Source: Cryptomeria japonica | Lineage: Eukaryota > Streptophyta > Pinopsida > Cupressales > Cupressaceae | Reading direction: 5' to 3' | Length of the DNA: 64,000 bases | NCBI RefSeq assembly: GCF_030272615.1 | Contig: NC_081408.1 | Coordinates: forward strand, 400,979,889 to 401,043,888 | In this document: in pieces, positions 1-11,177 of the stretch | How the letters are laid out: each line of letters begins with the position of its first letter | Position numbering within the stretch: position 1 is the first letter of the stretch | Made by a program: the position numbers and the translations under genes | Notes under the pieces: model-generated | What the model was told of the DNA's origin: nothing | What the model saw: the letters and a program-made list of their open reading frames with translations, nothing else | Databases searched by the model: none

Positions 1-417
1 GCATTAGTAGAAGCACTTAGGAAATGGAGACACTATCTTCTTCCTAAAGAGTTTGTTGTATACACAGATAATCAGGCACTCAGTTTCTTGAACTCATAGG
101 ATAAACTAAATCATAGGCATGTTAAATGGGTAGAATACTTACAAGCTTACACTTTTACTCTTAAGCATAAGAAGGGTTAGTTGAATAAAGTAGTAGATGC
201 TTTGAGTAGAAGGTTGTTAACTATTCATGAGATTCAAGTTCAGAGCATTGGTATTGATAGTTTCAAAGACATGTATCCTACTGATAATGATTTTTCTGAA
301 GCTTATAAAGTTTGTAAATATTTTGAAATAACTTCCATGGTGCATATGCTAATCTCACTTTACAGGATGGTTTGTTATTCAGGGGTGGACAGTTGTGTGT
401 TCCAAAGGGTTCTATGA
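1..417 (+). pseudogene. RNase H end and linker of gypsy pol
   Basis: Frame 1 reads the C-terminal RNase H region of a Ty3/gypsy polyprotein. It contains [10 protein letters not shown] (the conserved T-D-N/H-x-x-L segment) and then HVKWVEYLQAYTF before the linker to integrase (NKVVDALSRR). In the family this domain degrades the RNA of the RNA/DNA hybrid during reverse transcription. Stops at 97-99 and 178-180 interrupt it. The frame runs out at 417, while the integrase continues in another frame from about 372, so a small indel lies between them. The window starts inside the domain. Confidence 0.8.
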
Positions 418-1724
418 GAGAGAACCTCATTCAAGAGAAGTACAATGGGTGCTTAAGTGGACATTTCAGTCTCAATAAGACCTTAGAGCTGGTTCAAAGG
501 TTCTATTATTGGCCTAAAATGCAACAAGACATCAGGAGGTATGTTGAGCAGTGCTTGGTATGCCAGAAAGCAAAAGGTAACTCCTCTAATGCTGGTTTAT
601 ATCAGCCTCTTCCCATTCCACATAGGCCTTGGGATTGCATTAGCATGGATTTTGTAGTAGGGTTACCTAGAACTCAAGCAGGATTTGATAGCATCTTTGT
701 AGTAGTTGATAGATTCAACAAGATGGCTCACTTCATTCCTTGCAAAACAACACATGATGCAAGTCATATTGCCTATTTGTTTTTCAAAGAAGTTGTTAGA
801 ATTCATGGTTTGCCTACTAGCATTATTTCAGATAGGGATGTTAAGTTTCTTGGTCATTTCTGGAAAACATTGTGGAAGAGATTGGGTACTAATCTCTCTT
901 TTGGTTCAACTTATCATCCACAAACTAATGGCCAAACCAATGTTGTGAACAGGTCTCTTGGAAACATGCTTAGATGTTTGACAAAGGACTATGGTCAGAG
1001 TTGGGATCAACTCATTCATCAAGTAGAATATGCCTACAATGATAGTGTTAATCGGTCTACAAGTAAAAGTCCATTTAAAGTTGTTTATGGTATGCATCCA
1101 AGGGGTATAATGGAGTTGAGGGATATCACTAACTTGCAGCATAAGAGTGGGACAACAGATGACATGGCTCACTCCATGAAGGAGGTTCATGAGGAAGTGA
1201 GACAAGCTCTCCAAGACACCTCTCAAAAAGTCAAGGCAAGAGTGGATGCTACAAAGAGAGATGTTTTGTTTGCCATAGGTGATTATGTGATGGTTCATTT
1301 GAATAAGGCAAGGATACAAAAGGGAGTTCCAAGCAAGCTTCAGATGAAGAGGATAGGCCCTTCCAAGATCTTGGCTAAGTATGGGTCTAATGCTTATAAA
1401 GTTGATTTGCCTACTAATGTTTCTTTGTCCCCCATTTTTAATGTTGCAGATCTGATTGATTTCAAAGGGAAGCCACTTGAGGAGATTCAAAGAGTTTCAA
1501 ATGTTTCTCAATCCCTTTCTGATCTATCTCTCCCTTCTCTTTCTTTTCCCCAAGCTGAATAGGTTCTAGACTCCAGAGTTCTCAAAAAGACAAGGAATCA
1601 CACCTACATGGAGAATCTCATCAAATGGAAGGATTAGCCTATCTCAGAGACCACTTGGATACCTAAAGTTGACTTTCAGAAAGTTGGCATTTCTTCTTCT
1701 TTGCTGCCTCAAGGAGTCACATGA
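372..1724 (+). pseudogene. Ty3/gypsy integrase with C-terminal chromodomain
   Basis: The first 396 codons are open. Residues about 15-70 hold the HHCC zinc-binding region, with the second His and both Cys visible (GHFSLNKT, CLVCQKAK). Its first His appears replaced by Tyr (KYNGCLSGH). The core shows the first catalytic Asp in SMDFVVGLP and the second in SDRDVKF. The Glu expected 36 positions later is Asn (GQTNVVNRS), so the DDE triad is incomplete. After the stop at 1560-1562 the same frame continues as a chromodomain (LIKWKD, then P-I-S-E-T-T-W), with another stop at 1635 and the end at 1722-1724. In chromoviruses this domain steers integration towards chromatin marks. This copy could not integrate by itself. 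Confidence 0.9.
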
Positions 1725-1729
1725 CTTCT

Positions 1730-1746
1730 TTGTTTTTGGGGGAGTA
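1730..1746 (+). other. Polypurine tract of the chromovirus
   Basis: A T-rich stretch followed by GGGGGAGTA lies directly before the TGGTGCAGGAG start of the 3' LTR and just after the end of the chromodomain frame. This is the expected plus-strand primer position. Confidence 0.7.
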
Positions 1747-3910
1747 TGGTGCAGGAGCACCTAGTTGGGTAAAAACTCCCATTTTTGGGTATTTAATGCT
1801 TTTATGTTTGTAAAGTCTTGTGTTAGGTTGATTTTGTTGTTTTAGGTTTTTTTGGGTCATGTTTAGTGGTTTTGATCTCATTTTGGGCTCTAGAGATCAA
1901 GTTTTGCCTTTTAGGCCTTGAGTTGACAATTTTTGGCAAAAATGTGAAAAATTGCCAAAACGGTCTCCTAATGTCTTCAAGAGAATTGAAACATGTTTTT
2001 TTAGTGTTTTTAAGCATGTCTAAGTTGTTTAGGAAAGTTGATAAGGCTAGGTTGTCAAAAATGCCTTTGTGAGCAAGAAAAGTTGTCATTTGGCTTAAGA
2101 AAGTTGTCAAAATTGTCATTTCTTGAAAAATGAAGTTATTGAAGCCTCATGTCTATACACAGGCATGAAAACCAACTAGAGAAACTATATAAGGCCTCCC
2201 CTTTCCTTGGAAAGGGTTGGTGATTGTACTTACAAGTGAAACTTAATAGAAATCAAGTTTTTTGGCTTTTATGACTATTTTCCTTTCCTTTTGAAGGGCA
2301 ATCCGTACTGTAGCTATACAAATCCATACTGTACCTTCTTTTAAGTTGATATGCTGATGTAATAAGGCTTCTCATGTAATTGTTTCATTGGTTTTTCATT
2401 TGCAAGGTGTTTATACAAAAAATATTTGTAAACTGTGTATCTGCTGCCCTGCCAAGGGTTTGGAGTTGTAAAATGTCTCAACTTGGTTGATCCAGGTCTG
2501 GGATCCCACCAATGGATTATTCCAAGTTTATTCATATGTATATTGTGTACATAAATCTCTTTTTGTGCTAAATAAGTGTTTGGAATATGCAATTGAGTGA
2601 ATACTAGGCAAGTGTTTGTCATTTGGCTAGTAGCTTGAATGAAACTCAAAGTTTGCACTCAAAAGTAATTTGAGTGAGCAAATGAATGTGAAAAGGGTCT
2701 AGAAATTTGGCCAAAGGCATTGAGTATACTTCTTGGAGGACTAGTTTATCTTGTTCTTTCTTAAATCCTTCTCATCTTGTAATCAAACAGTGAGTTCACT
2801 ATTTTCATGAATTGTATATGGCAAAATGCCCATGGAATGCTTGAAGGGCATAATCCAAGCCTTGAATCTTGAAGGAAATGTAATAGGAGTTCCTCTAATA
2901 CTTCTTAGACCTCTTTGAGGTATTCTCTCTATAGAAATTCTTCTTGGTGCAGGTTTAAAGTGATGACAGCAGTTGACTAGCAAAGGGCAGTAAAAAGACA
3001 GTGACAGAGGCAATTCACTGTTTTCCTTCTTGTTTGCCAAGTGTTTGACATTTTCCTTGCAGGGAAAAAGTAGGGTAAGGTTCTTTAAGGTGTGGCAGAG
3101 GTCCTAAACCATTGTGGAGGCTTGAAGAGTGGAGTGAGAGAGACTTTCCAACATTACTTGCCCCAAACCCTACCAAACCCTCCAAATATGCCACAAAAGG
3201 TGGACAGTCCTAAATCTGCACTAACAGTGGGCTAAACCTCAAAAATCCTTAAGAATTCACTCCTAAAACATCATTCCAAACAATTTTTGTGGTGGAAATG
3301 ACCTTCGTTAACTGGTAGGAGCAAAATAAGGCCAATTATGCCTCCACGGGCTAGTAGCCCTCTAGGACTGCATAACACACAAATGACTGGTTTTTGTAAA
3401 ATACATGAACCCAGTGGAAAAATGAAACTTGGAGACTTATGAAACATGTTGAGAGCAATCCAAATAGTCCAACAAGTGTATTTGGGACTCCTAGACAGTG
3501 TGCAACCTCATTTGGGGGTAGTTGAGCTTTGTTAATGAATTTGACCAAGTTAAGGGTTATAGACCTCAAACAAGGTTATGAGCACTCAAAGGTGAAAAAT
3601 ACCTTACTGCCCCTACATTTCCATGTGGAAGACCCCTATTACACTCTAAAACCTAAGGTTGAAGGCCCCAAGAGCCAAGCGTGAGAAAGTGTAGTTAGAA
3701 GGAATAAGCATTTTGAGTAGATCTGTGCATGGGCAAGAATCATCACCAAAAAGGGAGTTTATTAGGAAAGTAAACCATGGAGTACTTGACATTACAAAAC
3801 AAGACAAATTGAGTAGTCATACACAACAGACTCCACAAATATTTGGCTAATTAATTGAATCTTTTGAGCAAATTAGCCTTGTGAGTACTTTCCTAGTAAG
3901 CTCCCTATCA
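1747..3910 (+). repeat. 3' LTR of the chromovirus (right end inferred)
   Basis: The LTR starts TGGTGCAGGAGCACC directly after the polypurine tract. A TATA box (CTATATAAGG, 2185-2194) lies about 440 bp in, where a U3 promoter is expected. No coding region is recognisable from here to 3908. The proposed end, CTCCCTATCA at 3901-3910, is placed only because an antisense coiled-coil reading (PMD gene) begins immediately after it. An LTR of about 2.2 kb would be long. A shorter LTR followed by unrelated sequence cannot be excluded. Confidence 0.45.
2185..2194 (+). promoter_or_regulatory. LTR TATA box
   Basis: CTATATAAGG, followed by a C-rich stretch, in the proximal part of the chromovirus LTR. 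It is the only strong TATA match in the LTR and the right distance from the LTR start for a U3 promoter. Confidence 0.55.
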
Positions 3911-5268
3911 GAGCCCCTCTAGCTCGGCAATGTGCTGACGAATAACATTCTAAAGACCTGCTATAGTTGTCCCTGTCTAAGCCTCCTCTATCATCCTCTC
4001 TGACTCCTCCCTCTCCTGCCTTAGGGAATCCACCTTTTTCCTTATTGTATGGAGGCTCTCACTCAAGTCTACTATCTCTCACGTCAAGCGCTCCACCTCT
4101 GCCTCCAGACTCTGTCTACCAGCTCTCTATCTGTAGCTCATCCTCAAGAGAATGGAGCCTCTCTCAGGTAGTATCTCTCTCTTGCTGCACTCTTTCAAAG
4201 TCAGCCTGTGATACCCCTCCCCTCTCCTCCACCTGTACCTCAGGAGCATCCATAGGTACAACATCATCTCCCCTGCCAGCCACGGCCTCTGTGGCCTCTC
4301 CTACTAGTGCATCTTCTCCCTATCCCTCTCCCTCCTTCGGATCCCTCCTCCATACCACCCTAACTCTCCTCTGCTGACCACCAGCACCACACCCTATACC
4401 AATCACAACTCTCTCCCCTAGGCCATCATCGTCACCACCAACTACCTGGTCTATGGCTAGTTATAGCTCATCATCTTCCAAAACCCCAGGAATGATAAGA
4501 CATAATGGCAAGTGCCCCTCCTACCAGCTCATGTATCCTCCTATCATCCCGGGATCCTCACCTTCCCCCATCCGCTCAACCCAGACCAAATGAGATGTTG
4601 TCTAAAAACTGGTCCTTCCCTCCAAGGGATTCATCGTCGGGCCCCAATATCTCACCTCCCGTGTAATCTGAGGATAAACTGGGATGTCCGCCACTATATC
4701 TTGAACCTGTCTAACTTGTCAAGCCATTGTGAAGGGTGCATAATACTCCATAATATACATTGACCTGCCAAACATCCACATCTCTACATCAGCCCAGTGC
4801 AGTTGCCAGTCACCCCTTCATTTCTCACACCCCAAAAATGGTTGCCATGTAAACTGCATAAGCTCACCTAGAATCCACTGCCAAAACCATACAGACCCTA
4901 TCTATGTATAATGCAATAGCCCCCTGTATCTATCCACATATGGATGTCGAGCCTGCCTGTCCTGTACCCCCAATGGTTGAGTAACTACAATATGCTCCCA
5001 ATCCCAGATATGAAGAAGTGTCACTCCTGCAGATAAACTGGCATACTCCCTATACACCACCAAATGCATATCATGGTACAACTGAGCTAGCATCATTGCT
5101 CCACACGCATACTGCTGGCCATCATGAACCATAAAATAAAGGCACCTGCTCTATCCCATAGGAAATCCATGACCGCCTAGATCAGGTATGATCCACCCAC
5201 TCAAAAATCCACAAATCACTAGTACTAACTGAGGAATCCACCAAATACTCATCGCCCTGCCCAAATGT
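3908..5268 (-). pseudogene. Plant mobile domain (PMD) gene, C-terminal part
   Basis: Read on the minus strand from 5268, the frame shows typical PMD (MAIN-like, transposon-associated) signatures. These include LAQLYHDMHLVVYR, then GVTLLHIWDWEHI, then RQVQDI with VADIPVYPQ. PMD proteins are known both as plant silencing factors (MAIL1/MAIN) and as transposon-borne proteins. The tail, about 4250 down to 3911, is a charged coiled coil (for example IRKKVDSLRQEREESERM). The reading is broken by several stops (near 5151, 4902 and further down). Its N-terminal half lies at 12697-13087. The two were parted by insertion of copia Y. A Ser/Pro-rich open frame on the plus strand at 3967-4377 is only the shadow of the coiled coil. 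Confidence 0.75.
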
Positions 5269-6802
5269 TGATAACTCAATGATGAACAGTGAGTACCAAA
5301 CCGATACTGAGAGGGGGGGTGGTGAATCAGTACATACACAAACTTTTCCTGAACCGGTTTGATTGCAAACAATGAACTTGATTGGCAATCACTAACACCG
5401 GTCATAAACCAAAACACTACCGGTTAAGCACAATGAGACTGTGAAAGATATAAACCGGAAACACTTATCTTACCACACAACCTACACCCTCATTTCCACA
5501 TTATCCTTGTGCATAGATAGGTAATCTATCATCAAAAATATAATGACTTGCTAGATCAACATGATTCACCTCTTGACAGAAATCAACAAAGCATCACATG
5601 AAAAAGACATCACATATGACACACATATTTTTCACGTGGAAACCCAACTGGGAAAAACCATGGTGGGGATGAATACCCACAAACTATTTTTGAACTCTTT
5701 AGAAGTCTTCTCTATTAGAAGCCTAGTCTGGTTAAAGACTATTACAACAAGTTCCGTTAGGAATTGATCATGTTAGGGATCACTCAGTTAAGGGAAGGCT
5801 AGAATACCTGGTTAAGGGTTAAACCCGGTTAAAGGTTACCTTGTTAGAGGATTTTATGAACTCAATGGCTTTAAGTCACCCTGTTAAAGGATTTCTAGCA
5901 AGCTGGTTAAAGCTACCATGTTAAGGGATCTTCCAACTGTTGAAGTGATTAGAGATCAACAAGTATTACAATGATTTGGTAATAACACTCAATGCCAATG
6001 CAGACCTACTTTAGTTCCTTTCTTCTGCATACACACTCTGCAGGTATCAACCCTCTTATCTAGTCTAGCAACAATCACGTATATTTGCACTTAGATACAC
6101 ACACAACATTTTCCAACAAATTCAACATGAAACACAACATCGACCTTATAGGAAATAGATAGGTCGGTAACATAAACCCTAAACCCTAAACATTTAGGTT
6201 GATCAATTTATTCAGTTCAATCCTTACCATTGAACACTTTGCATTTGAATACAATGGTCTTGAACAGATCTCAAGACATTCTCCATCGTTCGTTCTTCAC
6301 CGCTTCTTGGAGGCGATTACCCATCACGCATTATCCACCATTTTTAGAGACTTTGCACATTCTCGAGGTAGATAGGATCAATCCCCTTCATGCAAGATCC
6401 TTCACACGCACGAGGCTGACATGGCAGCATGATCTGATCTCCATTACAATTCTAACTCATCACACAATGCCATCGGTTGAATCACATAGGCTCAAAACAC
6501 TTCAACCGGAAACCGTGAAGCTGAGGCTACCAACCGGTAGTCATACCATATTAAACCTTGATAGAAAACATTCCATATACTGGTTTACTTGGACAATCGT
6601 ACCGCTTCACCTTTTGCACATATATCAGTTCACAACATTATACTGGTTCACTTTGCCAGTTGTTTAACTTCAATAAACCAGTTCACTCTTCAACATAATA
6701 CCGATTCACTCTTCAGCATATTACTAGTTCATTCTTTCAGTATATTGACATCAATGACAACACAATATCATCATGTCAACATAATCTGCAAATATGCCAA
6801 CA
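5269..6802 (-). repeat. Copia Y 3' LTR
   Basis: The plus strand begins TGATAACTCAATG and ends ATATGCCAACA, matching the copy at 11178-12696 along its whole length with many point differences. It carries the plant copia U5 C-tract (ACCCCCCC context near 5315), the block around TTTTTCACGTGGAAACCC (near 5628), a double telo-box (6174-6191) and a run of GGTTCAC-type repeats in U3 (6578-6745). Confidence 0.92.
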
Positions 6803-7047
6803 ATCTCCCCCTTTGGCATTGATGGCAATATACAAAGATATCTCTCTTTCTGCATCACATCTTCTCCTTAATACTGCAGATATCTTCTCTGCTTCACATC
6901 TTCTCCCCCTTTGACAACAATGCCAAAGTGGAGGCACGAGCTTCCCTGTTCCACTATGTTGCTCCCCCTGAGGAGTAGCATCCTTCAACACATCAATCCT
7001 GAAAAGATATAGCAAAGTAAGATCTGACTGATGTGGAGCACAAACCT
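6803..7047 (-). other. Copia Y 3' untranslated region with three polypurine tracts
   Basis: On the minus strand three GGGGGAG tracts lie between the end of pol and the 3' LTR. They are CTCAGGGGGAG (6961-6973), GTCAAAGGGGGAGAAG (6902-6913) and ATGCCAAAGGGGGAGAT (6803-6816), the last abutting the LTR. The one next to the LTR is the conventional plus-strand primer. The others may be auxiliary primers or regulatory signals. Confidence 0.75.
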
Positions 7048-8340
7048 TTAGTTTGCCTCTTGAAGGGGTAGCACCCCTAATTCTCCTCTCAAATAGGTAA
7101 AGGTAGCCTTCGGTAGAGGCTTGGTTAATATGTCTGCTAACTACTCCTTACTGGAAACATGTTCCAATACCACCTCTTTGTTCTGAACCTTTTCCCTCAA
7201 GAAATGATACTTGAGTTCAAAGTGCTTGGTTCTAGCATGTAAAACTAGATTCTTGGAATTGTTAATTGCACTTGTATTGTCACAAAATATACTTACCGGT
7301 TCAGATACAGGAACTTTGAAGCCATTCAATACATGCTTCATCCAAATAGTCTGGGTGTAGTTCATAAAAGCTGCAACATACTCCGCTTTTGTTGTAGACT
7401 GAGAGATACAACTTTTCTTTTTACTCATCCATGAGACCAGTCTACCACCAAGAAAGAATGCACCTCTAGTTGTGCTCTTTCGGTCATCCACATTACCAGC
7501 CCAATCAGCATCTGTGAACACTTTTAGGTTGAAATCATCATTGTATGGATACCATAATCCATAGTCAATAGTTCCCTTCAGATATCTAAGAATCCACTTG
7601 ATTGCTACCAAGTGGGATTCTCTTGCGCTTTTTTGAAACCGAGTGGTAATACCCATTGCATGTGCAATGTCTGGTCTGCTATGCACTACATAATGCAACT
7701 TACCAATCATTGCTCGGTATTCCTTCTCATTTACCAATGTTGAGTCATCCTCTTTTGATAGTTTACAATCGGTTTGTTGTCTTCCATGCCAAAGGTCTTG
7801 AGCACCTCTTTGACATACTTGGACTGAGTAATAAAGATTCCATCTTTCATTTGTTGAATCTACAGTCCAATGAAGAACTTAATCTCCCCTATGAGTGACA
7901 TCTCAAATTCCTTCTTCATCTCATCTGCAAAGTCATGACTCATCTTGTCATCTCCACCAAAGATTATGTCATCAACAAATACTTCACAGATCAGAATCTA
8001 ATCTACTTCTAATTTCAAGTAGATATTGCTATCTTCACTTTTTCTTTCAAATCCAATCTTCACAAGATGGGAGTGTAAGCATTCATACCATTCTCTAGGT
8101 GTCTGCTTCAGTCCATACAAGGCTTTATGTAGCCTACACACCATGTCACTATCTTCTGATAGGGAAAAACCATTTGGTTGCTCTATATACACCTCCTCTT
8201 CAAGTATTCCATTTAGAAATGCAGATTTTACATCCATTTGGTATACCTTGAATCCATTAAAATCTTCATATGCAAGAAGCATACGAACTCCTTCCAATCT
8301 TGCTACTTGAGCAAAGGTTTCTCTATAGTCTTATCCTTCT
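7048..8340 (-). pseudogene. Copia Y reverse transcriptase and RNase H
   Basis: The RT part (8297-7998 plus frame-shifted continuation) shows VYQMDVKSAFLNG and ALYGLKQTPREWY. The active-site segment FVDDIIFGGDD is visible near 7960 in another frame. RNase H runs 7737-7048 with FTDADWAGN (Asp), TKAEYVAA (Glu) and FCDNTSAI (Asp). These enzymes make double-stranded cDNA from the element RNA in virus-like particles. Two compensating frameshifts bound the RT segment, because RNase H returns to the frame of the gag-integrase ORF. A stop replaces the expected Gln at 7141-7143, after which the frame continues to a natural end at 7048. Confidence 0.88.
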
Positions 8341-11106
8341 TCATCCTTTGCATACTAGTCTAGCTTTGTTCCTTACCATTGTGCCATCCTCATTTAGTTT
8401 ATTTTTGAAGACCCATTTGGTTCCAATGACATTTTTATGCTCTGGTCTGGGTACCAAAGACCATGTACCATTCTTTTCTATCTGGTCAAGTTCTTCCATT
8501 TCCTTGATCCAGTCTTCATCTTTATGTGCCTCTTTGAATGATTTATGCTCAAATTCAGAGATCATACATGAGTTTTCTCTGACCTTTCTTCTTGTAAGAA
8601 TTCCTGCATCTTTGTCTCCTATGATCTTCTTTGAATCATGATTGAGTTTTACATACCTAGGTATATTCTTAATATATTCCTCTTTCTTTTCTTCTTTGAC
8701 CTCATCTTCATCAGCATCAGCATCTACCGGTGTAGGAGAACAATTACTGGTACTAGGCTGATTTGCAACCGGTTCCCAAAAGGTTAGCACCAGCTCATCT
8801 CCTACATGCTCACTGCTGGTTTCCTTAGGTTTCTCAAAGTTTTCATCAATCTTGGCATTGATGCTTTCAGTGATTCTCTGAGTCCTATTATTGAAACATT
8901 TGAGAGCTTTACTCTTGGTGGAATATCCTAAGAATATTCTCTCATCACATTTTGCATCGAACTTGCTCTGATGTTCACTTCTCTTGATATAACATTTGCT
9001 ACCAAATACTCTAAAGTAGCTTACCACTGGTGTCTTACCGGTCCAGTACTCATAAGGAGTCTTATTCTTTTCTTTCTTGATGAGTACCCAGTTCATTGTG
9101 TAGACTGCAGTGCTCACCACTTCTCTCCAAAAGGTGTGAGCAACCTTTCCTTGGATCAACATAGTTCTAGCCGCTTCAACCATAGTCCGGTTGTTTCTTT
9201 CTGCTAGGCCATTTTGTTGTGGAGTCTGAGGGGCAGACAGTTGCCTCTTGATGCCATTCTCTTCACAATATTTTTTGAATTCCCCGGAACTGAATTCCCC
9301 TCCTTGATTAGTTCTAAGGCATTTGATTCTTCTACCACTTTCTTTTTCTACCAGTGCTCTGAAAGCTTTGAACTTTCCAAAGGCTTTAGACTTATCCTTC
9401 AAGAATGTGACCCACATCATTCTTGAGCAATCATCTGTAAGAATCATAAAATACCTATCTCCCTGCACACTCCTAGTTTTCATAGGACCACACAAATCAG
9501 TATGCACAAGATCAAGTAAACTGTCTGCAGTGAAAGCTTTACCTTTGAAGGTTGAGGAAGACATTTTCCCCAATTGACACTCTCTGCACAAAGGATTTTC
9601 TAGTTTGCTCAACACTGACAATCCTCTAATTGCCTTGATCTTACTGGCCTTCACAATATTGTCAAAGTTTACATGGCAGAGTCTCCTATGCCATATCCAG
9701 TTGTCTTCAAACTTAGCCATAAGACATGTACTAACATTAGCATTTAGCTGAAATAGGTTACCTTTGGTCTGCATAGTGGTAGCCATCAGTTCACCACTCT
9801 TTCCTTTGATTTTGCACACTCCATTTTTGAATTCCAGAGTGAGTCCATTATCATTCAGTTGGGCAACACTCAATAGGTTGTGTCTTAGACCTTCTATCCA
9901 ATACACATTGTTAGCACTGCTTCTTCCATTCAGAGAAATGGGCCCTCTACCTTTTACCATACATGGTGCATCATTACCAAAACGAACCACACCACCATCA
10001 TACTCTTCCAGAGAAAGAAACTTACTCCAGTCACCAGTCATATGGTGAGAACAACCATTGTCAATAATCCACTCATTGGAATTATCAAAGCAGGAGACAA
10101 GAGATTTCTTATCTGACACATCTTCCTTGACTGCTACAAACACAATATCCTCATTTTCTTCATCTTCTAATTCCTCATCAGTGACACCTTCATCAACTGC
10201 TACAAAACAGTTTCTCCTGTTTCCTCCTTTGAACTTCTTGAACTTTTCCGGTTTGTCCTTGCTATCACCATTTGGACAGTTTATAGCAATGTGTCCTATT
10301 TGGTTACAAGAAAAGCATTTCAAAGGGATCTTACCCCTGTATTTACCGGTTCCCTTAGGAAGTCTCTTGGCAAGAAGAGCTTCAAATTCCATCAGTTTCT
10401 CCTCATCATCCATTTCTCTACACAGTCTTGGTTCACCATTGGTACTAGCTTCTTTGCCTTTTCTAGATGGAGCAGCAGATGCTCTAAAGGTTGATTCAGT
10501 CTTCTGAACACTGCCATCAAAACTATTTAGCTCATAGGTGGTCAACTTTGCAATGATGGAGTCTAGGGATACCTTAGTTTTGTCTATTGACCTCAACTCC
10601 TGAATAGCAGCAACCCTTATTGCATAGACCGGTAATAAGGATCTCAAAACTTTGCTAACAATAGTGGAATCTTCCATTTTACCACCTACACTCTTGATAT
10701 CTCCAACAACAATTTTGATTCTTATTCCATATTGTTGAATGGTCTCTCCTTCAACCATCTGCATGTCTTCAAACTTTTCTCTAAGGCTTTATTCCTTAGC
10801 TTGTTTCATATGCTCATAAACGCCATAGATGTTCTCAAGAGTATCCCATACTTCTTTGGGATTTTCTTTATCCTGGACATCAATAAACACAATGTCAGAC
10901 AAACTACTAATTAGGGCTTCCATGACTTACCCATTCTCTTGAATCTCTCTCTTTTGGTCATCGGTGAGAGTTCCGGTAGGGATAACATAAGCATTCTCAA
11001 CATAGCTCCAATGTTGAGCACCCATGCTTCTGATGTATATCTTCATTCTATCCTTCCATATTTTAAAGTTATCTTTGTTGAATTTTGGACCTCCCCTCTT
11101 CATCAT
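8341..11106 (-). pseudogene. Copia Y gag, protease and integrase
   Basis: The start is chosen at 11106 (Met-Met-Lys), about 70 bp after the primer site and in frame with the long ORF. Two stops lie in the first 115 codons. From 10764 the frame is open for 807 codons. In order: UBN2-type capsid region (VSKVLRSLLPVYAIRVAA), zinc knuckle CFSCNQIGHIAINC, protease WIIDNGCSHHMTG (DSG altered to DNG), pre-integrase region (LWHRRLCHVNFDNI) and the integrase core with HTDLCGP, then CLRTNQGGEF, then GLAERNN. The second catalytic Asp of integrase is Asn here, so the DDE triad is broken. It ends in the start of RT (GTKWVFKNKL, ARLVCKG). Confidence 0.92.
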
Positions 11107-11163
11107 TACAATAGGATCTTTCCCTCAAGTGGTTAAGCTTACAACATAGAGGACCTAGAGGAC

Positions 11164-11176
11164 TCTCTGATACCAA
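11164..11176 (-). other. Copia Y primer-binding site
   Basis: On the minus strand TTGGTATCAGAG follows the 5' LTR end with a 1-2 bp gap. This is the usual plant copia site complementary to initiator tRNA-Met. The bases after it (AGTC in place of CC) have diverged. Confidence 0.85.
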
Positions 11177-11177
11177 T

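Larger units (their letters stand above)
1..3910 (+). mobile_element. Ty3/gypsy chromovirus, 3' part
   Basis: The order RNase H, integrase zinc-binding region, integrase core, chromodomain, polypurine tract and LTR identifies the 3' part of a chromodomain-bearing Ty3/gypsy retrotransposon read on the plus strand. The 5' part lies outside the window. The coding region is dead: in-frame stops at 97, 178, 1560 and 1635, and a frame change near 370. The right limit of 3910 is an inference. The antisense PMD coiled-coil reading resumes just after a CA dinucleotide there, which would fit the end of the LTR, but the 5' LTR is not available for comparison. Confidence 0.7.

Noticed and set aside
3967-4377. 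Ser/Pro-rich plus-strand ORF of 136 codons
   Set aside because: It is the shadow of the antisense PMD coiled-coil tail, which has the family context.
6174-6191. Possible interstitial telomere array
   Set aside because: Only two repeat units, present identically in both LTRs of copia Y; better described as a telo-box.
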